The notes: generated by a model not told the origin, from the sequence alone. Shown: positions 1 to 6,458, counted from the first letter of the stretch. The stretch is DNA of 14,531 nucleotides from Anaerolineaceae bacterium (GCA_021107195.1 JAIOTF010000257.1:1-14531), one strand, 5' to 3'. Numbers and translations: made by a program.

Positions 1-2
1 AT

Positions 3-1241
3 GATCCACACGCTGCGGTGAATCCTTTCCCACACCCCTCCGTTCCAGCCAAACTGGACCTCCCTTCCAGGACATTCACACCACAGTCAATGCCATCTAC
101 CTCGACACCCGCCCCGGGCGATGGCGTGCGATATACCCTGGCTCCAACATCAACAATGATGCCGACATCGACGTATAACGTTTTGCATCCGGTGATCAGA
201 CCAACGCGCACGTTAACAAAGACGCCAGTACCGGCAACCAACACTTCCATTCCAAAAACAGCGACTCGTACAGCGACCCTGGGCACAGCCGTATCCACCA
301 ACACACCGATAAACACGAATACGCCCGGACCAACACAGACACCAACTTCGACCAGTACAGCCACCTCAACCTCAACCGCCACGTCAACCGCCACAGCAAC
401 GGCAACATCTACTGATACGCCTGCACCGCAGCCGACTGCAATCGCATTTTCTGTCGACTATAACGGCGACGGCTACAATGACCTGGTAACAATGAGCAGC
501 AATGGACAATACACCAATATGATCCGGGCCGGTTCTTCCGGCGCCGAGCCGATCCTCAACGACTGGTCCCCTGATGGCAACTGGCTGCTCTTCCAGATTG
601 GCAGTATCCCGCAGGTAAAGAAAATTCAACCGGACGGCACGGGCGAAACGATCATCAACAATATGGGCTTCAATACCCACGACGCAGTGTATTCACCTGA
701 CAACAACTGGATCCTCTTCGTACAGGGCTCCGGCACCGGTGCCGACCTTTGGCGGATGAATTCCAGCGGTGCGCTGGCACCCGAACGATTGACCAATGAC
801 AGTTATCAGGATGGTTATCCTGATTGGTCGCCGGACGGACATAGTCTGGTATTCACTTCAGTGCGCAGCGGGCAAACAGACTTGTATCTGCTGGACCTCA
901 ATACCGGCCCCAGCTATGTCGTTACCCGCCTGACTAACAACAGCGCTTCAGAGTATGCGCCGCAGTTTGTATCCAATAATCAGATCGTTTACATGGTCAA
1001 CAGTGGCGGCCAGAACGACGTCTATATCTCTGACATTACCAATATGGCCGGAACAACCACCAACCTGACCGCCACCAGCGCCGAGAACGAAAAATACCCG
1101 GCCTGGGCATCCGGCTCCAAGATCATTTACATCAAGCAGGATGGGGTGCAAGGTGTTTACACCATGGACTTTGACGGCTCGAACAAGACCCAGCTCAATT
1201 CCAATTTCCGCTATGCGGCCAACCCGCGCTGGGTACCCTAG
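3..1241 (+). CDS. PD40/TolB-type beta-propeller protein with Thr-rich linker, 5' partial
   Basis: The frame is open to the left window edge, so the gene almost certainly starts upstream. A GTG at 18 is the first possible start inside the window, but it has no ribosome site and I do not think it is used. Numbering from that GTG, residues about 20-142 are a low-complexity Thr/Ser/Pro/Ala region, typical of extracellular linkers. Residues 147-155 read DYNGDGYND, matching the D-x-N-x-D-G-x-x-D calcium loop of dockerin, EF-hand and FG-GAP proteins. The rest is a TolB/PD40 propeller with repeated blades: WSPDGNWLLF at 183, YSPDNNWILF at 225, WSPDGHSLVF at 270, then weaker blades to the last residues WVP. 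TolB-like propellers usually bind proteins or peptides outside the cytoplasm. Export is inferred, because any signal peptide would lie outside the window. The exact role is unknown. Confidence 0.85.
   Translation, partial: DPHAAVNPFPHPSVPAKLDLPSRTFTPQSMPSTSTPAPGDGVRYTLAPTSTMMPTSTYNVLHPVIRPTRTLTKTPVPATNTSIPKTATRTATLGTAVSTNTPINTNTPGPTQTPTSTSTATSTSTATSTATATATSTDTPAPQPTAIAFSVDYNGDGYNDLVTMSSNGQYTNMIRAGSSGAEPILNDWSPDGNWLLFQIGSIPQVKKIQPDGTGETIINNMGFNTHDAVYSPDNNWILFVQGSGTGADLWRMNSSGALAPERLTNDSYQDGYPDWSPDGHSLVFTSVRSGQTDLYLLDLNTGPSYVVTRLTNNSASEYAPQFVSNNQIVYMVNSGGQNDVYISDITNMAGTTTNLTATSAENEKYPAWASGSKIIYIKQDGVQGVYTMDFDGSNKTQLNSNFRYAANPRWVP
349..421 (+). repeat. Low-complexity Thr/Ser/Ala codon tract
   Basis: This is a run of ACC, ACG, ACA, TCA, TCG and GCC/GCA codons giving a Thr-Ser-Thr-Ala pattern. 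It is the densest part of the longer Thr/Pro-rich linker in the propeller protein. Codons vary within the tract, so it is a protein-level low-complexity linker and not a clean DNA tandem repeat. Such tracts can still change length by slippage. Confidence 0.6.
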
Positions 1242-1279
1242 GGCTGTATTGTATTCAAACCTTGCATAGGCATGAAAAT

Positions 1280-1313
1280 AATCTCCCGCAGATTTCAAAA
1301 TCTGCGGGAGATT
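1280..1313. terminator. 16-bp perfect hairpin between convergent genes
   Basis: Positions 1280-1295 are perfectly complementary to 1298-1313, giving a 34-nt palindrome with 2 nt between the arms. It lies between the stop of the propeller gene (1241) and the stop of the leftward udg gene (1394), where a shared terminator is expected. Leaving the stem on the minus strand the sequence is ATTTTCATG, so the U-rich tail is better for udg. On the plus strand the tail TGTAATTAA is weak. It could also be a dispersed intergenic repeat. Confidence 0.7.
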
Positions 1314-1393
1314 TGTAATTAAAGATTCAACTGCTTGAATTATCCGGATCGGTAAGGACAAATTTAAAAACCTGTCCTTACAAAACACATTTT

Positions 1394-2125
1394 CTAAAAC
1401 AGGCTCGGTTGGGAAGAATCATCCTCTCCAGGATCGCCTGCCTGTGGTGTGTCTGAAGCAGGCGGCGCAGCGCCAAAGAGATCCATCTGGGCCGCACTGG
1501 CATCAAGCGCTGATTCTGTCGTATCAGCGTACTCTACAACATCCGGGGATGGATCAGGCACAGCCCGCCGGGCCTCTTCGATCCACTGGGGAAGTTTTGC
1601 AAAGTCCTCTTTCATCACCGGCCGCAAAGAGCCCAAACGCAAGGCTGCCGCCGGATGATACATTGGCACAATCAGGCGGCCGCGCACCCAACGCGGCTGC
1701 CCGTGGATCTGACTGATCTTGGCATTGGCAATAAACTTGGCCATTGAAAATCTGCCGAGGGTAACGATCACTTTGGGATTGATGGCTTCAATCTGCCGGT
1801 TGAGATAACGGCTGCAAGTGGCCAGCTCTTCAGTTTTGGGGTCGCGATTCCCAGGCGGACGGCATTTGACAACGTTGGTAATGAAGACTGTTGAACGGTC
1901 CATGCCGCAGCTCTCCAGGAGCTCATCGAGAAACTTGCCGGAGCGGCCCACAAAAGGCAGTCCCTGTTCATTTTCATGGAATCCAGGCCCTTCGCCAATA
2001 AAGAGTATCTCGGTTGTGATACTACCCGCACCCGGTACAGCATTTTTGCGGGAGAAATGCAGCTCGCATTTCTCACAAACTGCAACCTGTTGGGCAATCT
2101 CATCCAGAATTTCGGCTGTTGTCAT
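1394..2125 (-). CDS. udg: Family 4 uracil-DNA glycosylase (4Fe-4S type)
   Basis: This enzyme removes uracil from DNA as the first step of base-excision repair. From the chosen start (243 aa) it has the four cysteines of iron-sulfur UDGs: C17 and C20 (CxxC), C88 in VKCRPPGNRDP, and C104. Motif 1 is GEGPG (45-49), where GEAPG is most common. The HP motif before AAAL is at 157-158. The catalytic region covers residues 1-187. A tail of about 55 residues, rich in Asp, Ser and Pro, contains QMDLF and ends in QPSLF, both resembling sliding-clamp-binding peptides. The ATG at 2125 is preferred because GAGGAGG lies 6 nt upstream of it. An ATG at 2155 would overlap the rimI stop (ATGA) and add ten residues, but has no such site. 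It is the last gene of the tsaE-tsaB-rimI-udg unit. Confidence 0.93.
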   Translation of the reverse strand: MTTAEILDEIAQQVAVCEKCELHFSRKNAVPGAGSITTEILFIGEGPGFHENEQGLPFVGRSGKFLDELLESCGMDRSTVFITNVVKCRPPGNRDPKTEELATCSRYLNRQIEAINPKVIVTLGRFSMAKFIANAKISQIHGQPRWVRGRLIVPMYHPAAALRLGSLRPVMKEDFAKLPQWIEEARRAVPDPSPDVVEYADTTESALDASAAQMDLFGAAPPASDTPQAGDPGEDDSSQPSLF

Positions 2126-2151
2126 GTCTTTCCTCCTCAATACATCTTTTT

Positions 2152-2652
2152 TCATGTTTTACGTTCGCTCCAGGCTTGCAGCTTCTCCAGATCAAAGGCA
2201 TCCAGTGTCATCAGATGTGCGTCTTCACCTGTATCGCGATAATATCCGCTGCGTTCACCAACCACCTCAAAACCAAATTGGCAGTAAAGGGCCCGCGCAC
2301 TGTGATTGCCGGCGCGTACTTCCAAAAAAGCGTGATCGGCACCCTCTTTAGCAGCCTGCAAAAGGCCATACGCCAGCAACCAACGGGCAATTCCCTGCCG
2401 CTGAAAATCGGGGTGAACGGCAATCGTGGCAACCTGCACTTCATCCATCACTTGCCAACAGACCAGCATCGCTGCCAATCGCTGCTCCCCCTCGGGAGAT
2501 TTCCATTCCACGACATAAGGTCGGGAAACACGATTGTGTTCCACCTCATAAACAAATGAATTTTTCGGCCAGGGCAAGCTGAAACAGATTTTATCCAGAA
2601 TGTGCACTTGCTGCACATCTTCCAGATTCATAGGGCGCAGTTCAAAAGTCAA
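2152..2652 (-). CDS. rimI: Ribosomal protein S18-alanine N-acetyltransferase-like (GNAT)
   Basis: This is a GNAT-fold acetyltransferase of 166 aa, the usual RimI length. In the family it transfers acetyl from acetyl-CoA to the N-terminal alanine of ribosomal protein S18. The opening FELRPMNLEDV (3-13) is the first strand and helix. VATIAVHPDFQRQGIARWLL (74-93) holds the acetyl-CoA-binding QRQGIA loop. LEVRAGNHSARALYCQFGF (110-128) is the typical RimI signature with N116 and Y123. The start is TTG at 2652: GGGGAGG sits 4 nt before it, while the first ATG (residue 8) would remove the first strand and lies too far from that site. The gap from tsaB is 19 nt, and the pairing with tsaB and tsaE is a common conserved cluster. 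Substrate assignment to S18 is by family and neighbourhood only. Confidence 0.9.
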   Translation of the reverse strand: MTFELRPMNLEDVQQVHILDKICFSLPWPKNSFVYEVEHNRVSRPYVVEWKSPEGEQRLAAMLVCWQVMDEVQVATIAVHPDFQRQGIARWLLAYGLLQAAKEGADHAFLEVRAGNHSARALYCQFGFEVVGERSGYYRDTGEDAHLMTLDAFDLEKLQAWSERKT

Positions 2653-2671
2653 CAGACCTCCCCAAAACCAA

Positions 2672-3337
2672 TCAGACAGGTGTGCCTGTGTTCAAATGCA
2701 AATAGATCGGCGAAAGGGATGCAACCTCGTCAAACTTACGGGACTGATAGCGCTTCCAGGCCAACGCCGCCAGATAGGATGGACGGCGCAAGGAAGCGGC
2801 TGGTGACATGAGAATGGCGTTGGGGTTTTCGGAAAGAGTGTGGCGGTCGTCCGCCGTCATTTCACCACAGACCATTGTGGGCTCTTCAAACAACCCGGCC
2901 AGGGTTGATGTGGTGACGACTTCTGGCTGGCTGTCTGCTTTCCACTTGCCTCTGTGTAACCTGTAATAAACCAGGGCCAGGCGGCCGCGGCCAGCTTGCA
3001 ATACCGCTGCCAGGGGCATATCCTGCACCGGTTGAGCGGCTGCAAGCACATCCAAAGAAGGAACACCTATCACCGGCAAATGCAAAGCAAGCGCCATGCC
3101 TTTCACCAGAGCCAGCCCGATGCGCAGACTGGTGAACGAACCCGGCCCCAGGGCTACTGCCAGCACTTTCAGGTCTGCGCTTGTGATAGCGCAACGAGTA
3201 AATAACTGATCCAATGCCGGGGCCAGTTCTACGGTGTGATGATTATTGGTCTTCCAAATCACCTCCCCCTTGATCTGGATACCGTCATAGAACGCCATGC
3301 CAATCCAACGGGTTGAAGTATCCACCGCCAATAACAT
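2672..3337 (-). CDS. tsaB: tRNA t6A synthesis protein TsaB (YeaZ)
   Basis: TsaB is the non-catalytic ASKHA-fold partner that holds TsaD and TsaE in the complex adding threonylcarbamoyl to A37 of tRNAs reading ANN codons. The protein starts MLLAVDTSTRWIGMAF, the usual first strand, and has the hallmark LGPGSFTSLRIGLALVKGMA at 63-82, followed by PVIGVPSLDVLAA (88-100). At 221 aa it has normal length. The ATG at 3337 is chosen because GGAGG, formed by the last codons of tsaE, lies 9 nt upstream. A TTG at 3346 directly abuts that GGAGG and cannot use it. tsaE ends at 3343, so only 5 nt separate the genes and coupling is likely. tsaD is not in the window. Confidence 0.93.
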   Translation of the reverse strand: MLLAVDTSTRWIGMAFYDGIQIKGEVIWKTNNHHTVELAPALDQLFTRCAITSADLKVLAVALGPGSFTSLRIGLALVKGMALALHLPVIGVPSLDVLAAAQPVQDMPLAAVLQAGRGRLALVYYRLHRGKWKADSQPEVVTTSTLAGLFEEPTMVCGEMTADDRHTLSENPNAILMSPAASLRRPSYLAALAWKRYQSRKFDEVASLSPIYLHLNTGTPV

Positions 3338-3342
3338 ACTGC

Positions 3343-3837
3343 TCAACCTCCAAAAGACCGCTGTCGAAACTCGGTCAGAATTTGTTCATAATGTATGCCG
3401 AAGGGTTTGAATGTCATCCGGCGCTGTTCGTCTGCCACCCAATCCAACCCGACCCACAAACAGTCCTGGGGCAGTGCTCCGCGGATGCGCTCAGGCCATT
3501 CGATGATCAACGCACCATTATCGAGCATTTGGTCCAGATCAAGTGCTTCGGCTTCCCGGGCATCGCGCAAACGGTAAGCGTCCAAATGATGCAGGTTTTC
3601 GCCATTGAGCCGGCGATAGACGTTGACCAGGACAAAGGTGGGGCTGGAAACAGCGTCCAGCGAGCCCCAGCCTTGAGCCATTCCCTGCACAAGGGTGGTT
3701 TTGCCGGCACCGAGATCTCCAGCCAGACAAACCACATCGCCAGGCTCCAGAAGTGCCCCCAAACGTGCACCCAGACGGCGGGTCTGTTCAGGCCCGCGGC
3801 TCAGGAACTCTACCATTTTAGGATCAAAGATCGGCAT
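3343..3837 (-). CDS. tsaE: tRNA t6A synthesis ATPase TsaE (YjeE)
   Basis: TsaE is the small P-loop ATPase needed for turnover of the t6A-forming TsaBDE complex. Counting from the ATG at 3837 (164 aa), Walker A is GDLGAGKTT (40-48), SSPTF follows at 64-68 (switch region), HLDAYRL at 85-91 carries the conserved Asp, and IIEWPERI at 111-118 is the family's WPE motif. The start is uncertain. ATGs at 3873, 3837 and 3816 are in frame and none has a Shine-Dalgarno site. A perfect TATAAT on this strand ends 6 nt before the 3837 ATG, suggesting a leaderless start there, but the ATG at 3816 better matches common family N-termini. It is the first gene of the tsaE-tsaB-rimI-udg unit. Confidence 0.93.
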   Translation of the reverse strand: MPIFDPKMVEFLSRGPEQTRRLGARLGALLEPGDVVCLAGDLGAGKTTLVQGMAQGWGSLDAVSSPTFVLVNVYRRLNGENLHHLDAYRLRDAREAEALDLDQMLDNGALIIEWPERIRGALPQDCLWVGLDWVADEQRRMTFKPFGIHYEQILTEFRQRSFGG

Positions 3838-3843
3838 AGGATT

Positions 3844-3849
3844 ATTATA
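3844..3849 (-). promoter_or_regulatory. -10 box TATAAT directly before tsaE
   Basis: On the minus strand a consensus TATAAT is followed by AATCCT and then the ATG at 3837. Transcription would begin at or next to that ATG, giving a leaderless message or, if the ATG at 3816 is used, a leader of about 20 nt. No good -35 is visible 16-18 nt upstream. Confidence 0.55.
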
Positions 3850-4069
3850 AATCAAATAAGGCGCAGATACCATCAGGCAACGAGGGTTAACTGTTGTGAA
3901 TTAAAGTCAGCCAGGTTGCTTTTTCATCCAAAATTGAAACCTGTCCCATACCCAAAGCTGAAAACAGGGCGTAATAACCAACTGCAACCGGGATTGTGTT
4001 TCCTGCGAGTACCACGCCGCCCCCTGCCTGACTTCCTATTAACATCACTGCCAAAGAAAGGGTTTCAGT

Positions 4070-4273
4070 TCATTCAGAGGTTTCTGATTCAGGGGGGATG
4101 ACGCACTTCAATCTGCGGGCCAATTCGCGGCGGGACAGGAGCACGCGCCGGCCACAGCCCTTGCATTCGAGGCCAATATCCGCCCCCAGGCGCACCACTG
4201 TCCAATCGGTACTGCCACAGGGATGTGATTTTCGCAAACGCACAACATCTTCCAGGGCCAATTCAGTCAACAT
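4070..4273 (-). CDS. DUF951 small protein
   Basis: This 67-aa protein matches the DUF951 pattern: EDVVRLRKSHPCGSTDW (8-24), then VVRLGADIGLECKGCGRRV (26-44) and LSRRELARRLK (46-56). C19, C37 and C40 (CxxC), with C57, could bind a metal, but the function of the family is not established. It is basic and short, with no membrane segment. There is no Shine-Dalgarno site; an extended -10 box ends 6 nt before the ATG. It reads away from the protease gene on the other strand and toward tsaE, 232 nt away, which has its own -10. Small proteins of this family are often encoded near translation or cell-division genes, which says little about function. Confidence 0.88.
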   Translation of the reverse strand: MLTELALEDVVRLRKSHPCGSTDWTVVRLGADIGLECKGCGRRVLLSRRELARRLKCVIPPESETSE

Positions 4274-4279
4274 AATCGG

Positions 4280-4288
4280 ATTATATCA
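4280..4288 (-). promoter_or_regulatory. Extended -10 promoter of the DUF951 gene
   Basis: On the minus strand the sequence is TGATATAAT, a perfect extended -10 (TGnTATAAT), followed by CCGATT and the ATG at 4273. The spacing puts the transcription start at the ATG, so the mRNA is predicted to be leaderless. There is no clear -35, which an extended -10 does not require. Confidence 0.65.
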
Positions 4289-4292
4289 CCCA

Positions 4293-4301
4293 TGTTATAA
4301 T
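4293..4301 (+). promoter_or_regulatory. Extended -10 promoter of the protease operon
   Basis: On the plus strand TGTTATAAT is an extended -10 that lies 4 nt from the opposite-strand extended -10 at 4280-4288. Predicted transcription starts near 4308, so the leader of the protease gene would be about 100 nt and include the paired hairpins at 4326-4383. No good -35 is seen. Confidence 0.55.
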
Positions 4302-4325
4302 CACCAGGCCTCACCACACTACACC

Positions 4326-4383
4326 GTAGTAACGACTGAAGTCGTTACCTTAGCAGGCCTGTAACCACTGAAGTGGTTACTAC
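4326..4383. repeat. Paired UGAA-loop hairpins with outer inverted repeat
   Basis: Two 20-nt palindromes, at 4329-4348 and 4361-4380, each form an 8-bp stem around a TGAA loop. They are identical except at the sixth stem pair, G-C in the first and C-G in the second. The outer arms GTAGTAAC (4326-4333) and GTTACTAC (4376-4383) are also complementary, so a cruciform or an alternative long stem is possible. An 8-nt palindrome CAGGCCTG (4354-4361) sits between. It lies in the predicted leader of the protease gene. It may be a dispersed REP/MITE-like unit, an RNA regulator, or both. Confidence 0.75.
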
Positions 4384-4411
4384 ATTACTTTTCTCAAACA
4401 CAGGTAAACCC

Positions 4412-5050
4412 ATGCTTGGATTAAACACCCCCACATTGATTTCACGCTTGATCACTTTGGTGATTGCACTATCATTTCATGAATTCGCCCATGCCTGGAC
4501 GGCGAATTTTTTTGGCGATGATACCCCGCGCCTGTATGGCCGTCTGACACTCAACCCGCTGGCACATCTCGACCCGATCGGAAGCCTGATGTTGATCGTG
4601 GCGGGCTTTGGCTGGGCAAAACCTGTACCGGTCAACATGTACACGCTTCAACGGCGTTCACGCTCTGCTCCAATGTGGGTAGCTGCGGCCGGCCCGCTTT
4701 CCAACCTGCTGCTGGCGATCCTGGCAGCGATTCCCTTCCGGCTTGGCATTGTACCGTTTTCAATGTCAAATGGATTGCTGCCCTCCGCTTATGGTTTTCT
4801 GCAAACTTTCATTCAGATAAATCTGTTGCTGATGTTGTTTAATCTGATCCCTCTTTCACCTCTGGACGGTGAAAAGGTGGCGCAAAATTTCTTCCCCCGT
4901 TCCTGGGTAAATTTTCTGGACACCATCCGGCCTTATGGACCATTGATCCTGATGGCGCTGATCTTCATCCTGCCTTCGCTGGGCATCGACATCATCGGCT
5001 GGATCTTGCGCCCCTTGTTTGATCTCTTCTGGAACGTTCTTGTTGGATAG
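4412..5050 (+). CDS. Site-2 protease family (M50) membrane metalloprotease
   Basis: This is a compact intramembrane zinc protease of 212 aa. HEFAH at 23-27 is the HExxH zinc site inside the first hydrophobic segment (about 10-30). LNPLAHLDPIGSLM (47-60) and AAGPLSNLL (92-100) are the usual loop and AGP-N motifs, and NLIPLSPLDG (144-153) supplies the third zinc ligand, D152. Further hydrophobic segments lie near 96-112, 126-145 and 176-196. There is no PDZ domain, as in the short YwhC-like group. Members often cleave membrane-bound signalling proteins, but the target here cannot be told. The ATG at 4412 is preferred over a GTG at 4373 that lies inside the hairpin repeat; it has only a weak AGG 7 nt upstream. 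The next gene follows after 12 nt. Confidence 0.92.
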   Translation: MLGLNTPTLISRLITLVIALSFHEFAHAWTANFFGDDTPRLYGRLTLNPLAHLDPIGSLMLIVAGFGWAKPVPVNMYTLQRRSRSAPMWVAAAGPLSNLLLAILAAIPFRLGIVPFSMSNGLLPSAYGFLQTFIQINLLLMLFNLIPLSPLDGEKVAQNFFPRSWVNFLDTIRPYGPLILMALIFILPSLGIDIIGWILRPLFDLFWNVLVG

Positions 5051-5062
5051 GAGACTGTTTTC

Positions 5063-6052
5063 ATGACGATTCAAATCACTTTGATCGGCACTGGCCGGGT
5101 TGGCACTTCGATCGGATTAGCGCTGGCCAATGAAACCGATCAATTGTTTCGCGTAGGACACGACCGCGATCCTGTCCATACTTCCAAAGCACAAAAAATG
5201 GGCGCACTTGACAAAGTGCACCTCAATTTACATGCTGCTGTCAAAGACGCTGACATCGTGGTTCTGGCAATTCCGGTAGATGAAATTCATGAGACCTTGA
5301 ACCAAATAAGCGAAGACCTCAAAGAAAGTGCCGTCGTGCTGGACACCTCGGCCATCAAATCCACGGTGTCCGACTGGGCCAAAGAACTGCTTCCGGCAGG
5401 GGGTGATTTTCTGACCTTTGCCCTGACGCTCAATCCTGACCATTTACTGGACACGAAAACCGGGCCAGAAGCAGCCCATGCCGACCTGTTCAAACAAGGT
5501 ATGGCAGTAATCACATCCCGGGGCAAGACAAGCGAAGAAGCCTTGACCCTTACCAGTAATCTGGCTGTGCTGCTGGGCAGCCGCCCATTCTTTGTCGATG
5601 AAGTTGAATATGAAGGATTGTTTGCCGCCAGCGGATTGTTACCGCAGGTTAATGCAGCGGCGCTTGTCCTTTCCACTACTGGCCGGGCAGGCTGGCAGGA
5701 AGGGCGCAAGATCGCCGGACAATCCTATGCCCTCGCTACGCAGCCGCTGCGCCTGATGGATGACCGCGAAAAGCTGGGTTCCTCCATGCTGATGAACCGC
5801 GAGAATTTAGTACGGGTGATTGACAATCAAATCCAGGGTTTGCAAATGCTGCGCGCGGCAATTGAAAGCCGCGATGAAGAAAAGCTGCAAGACATGCTGG
5901 AAACCGTTATTGACGCCCACGAAAACTGGTGGGAAGAACGCAATCGCGCTGAATGGGATTCAGATCCCTCCCGCCCGGAAATACCCTCCGTTGGCGAGCA
6001 TTTGATGCACTGGGTCGGATTGAACCCAAAAAAGAAAAAAGGAAAAGAATAG
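5063..6052 (+). CDS. TyrA-like (prephenate dehydrogenase-family) NAD-binding protein lacking catalytic residues
   Basis: The protein is 329 aa. The N-terminal Rossmann domain is clear: GTGRVG (9-14) for the dinucleotide, D34 after the second strand, and DADIVVLAIPVDEI (62-75). DTSAIKSTV (94-102) matches the region of TyrA that carries a conserved Ser and Lys. The next motifs do not match. TyrA normally has a catalytic HP(M/I) motif, while this protein has LTLNPDHLL with N124-P125. The helical domain normally has SHLPH, while this one has SGLLPQ (190-195). The last 45 residues are charged and end in KKKKGKE. I infer an NAD-dependent dehydrogenase or sensor with another substrate, not a normal tyrosine-pathway enzyme. 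AGGAG lies 9 nt before the ATG. It sits between the protease gene (12-nt gap) and the GIY-YIG gene (2-nt gap). Confidence 0.85.
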   Translation: MTIQITLIGTGRVGTSIGLALANETDQLFRVGHDRDPVHTSKAQKMGALDKVHLNLHAAVKDADIVVLAIPVDEIHETLNQISEDLKESAVVLDTSAIKSTVSDWAKELLPAGGDFLTFALTLNPDHLLDTKTGPEAAHADLFKQGMAVITSRGKTSEEALTLTSNLAVLLGSRPFFVDEVEYEGLFAASGLLPQVNAAALVLSTTGRAGWQEGRKIAGQSYALATQPLRLMDDREKLGSSMLMNRENLVRVIDNQIQGLQMLRAAIESRDEEKLQDMLETVIDAHENWWEERNRAEWDSDPSRPEIPSVGEHLMHWVGLNPKKKKGKE

Positions 6053-6054
6053 TT

Positions 6055-6369
6055 TTGCAAGCTTCGGACGAAAAAGAACTGCCCTCAGGTTTCTACTGTT
6101 ACATCGTGGAATGTGCTGATGGCAGTTTTTATACCGGGTGGACGACCAATCCCAAGCGCCGGGTGCGCGAACACAACAAGACCATCAAGGGCGCGCGCTA
6201 TACGCGCACCCGCCGACCGGTGCGCCTGGTGTATGTGGAATCACAAACAAACCGCAGTACGGCCATGCGCCGCGAGCTTCAACTCAAGCGTTTGAGCCAT
6301 GCCAAAAAACGAAAACTGGCGCAACAATCCCTCCTGTCACAATCAATAAATCAATCGGAAACACATTGA
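6055..6369 (+). CDS. GIY-YIG nuclease domain protein (YhbQ/UPF0213-like)
   Basis: This is a single-domain GIY-YIG protein of 104 aa. YCYIVECADGSFYTGWT (14-30) contains the two strands corresponding to GIY and YIG (here CYI and YTG), with R36 and R38 in the following helix and E74, in AMRRELQLKRL, as the likely metal-binding Glu. The C-terminus is basic. Stand-alone proteins of this family have a predicted nuclease fold with poorly defined roles. The start is set as TTG at 6055, two bases after the TyrA-like stop, with AAGGA 11 nt upstream. An ATG at 5953 in the same frame would overlap the previous gene by 100 nt and add unrelated residues. It is probably the last gene of the protease operon. 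Confidence 0.85.
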   Translation: MQASDEKELPSGFYCYIVECADGSFYTGWTTNPKRRVREHNKTIKGARYTRTRRPVRLVYVESQTNRSTAMRRELQLKRLSHAKKRKLAQQSLLSQSINQSETH

Positions 6370-6396
6370 CGATCAACTGAATACATCAATCAACCT

Positions 6397-6425
6397 TTGA
6401 ATAACAGGCTTTTGTCGGGTAAAAT
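6397..6425 (+). promoter_or_regulatory. Sigma-70-type promoter before the two-TM protein
   Basis: TTGAAT (6397-6402) and TAAAAT (6420-6425) are separated by exactly 17 nt. Transcription should begin near 6432, leaving a leader of about 27 nt with AAGGAG at 6447-6452, 6 nt before the GTG start. Confidence 0.65.
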
Positions 6426-6458
6426 TATTCGCACAAGTGTTAAATTAAGGAGAATCAG

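Noticed and set aside
948..1388. 146-codon minus-strand open frame antisense to the propeller gene
   Set aside because: It is a shadow of the propeller coding frame, crosses the terminator hairpin, and has no family-like features.
3313..4101. 262-codon plus-strand open frame
   Set aside because: It is antisense to tsaE and the intergenic region; the composition is typical of a reversed gene and tsaE is unmistakable on the other strand.
4373..4411. GTG at 4373 as the protease start
   Set aside because: It lies inside the second hairpin of the repeat and adds 13 residues unlike the family; the ATG at 4412 fits better.
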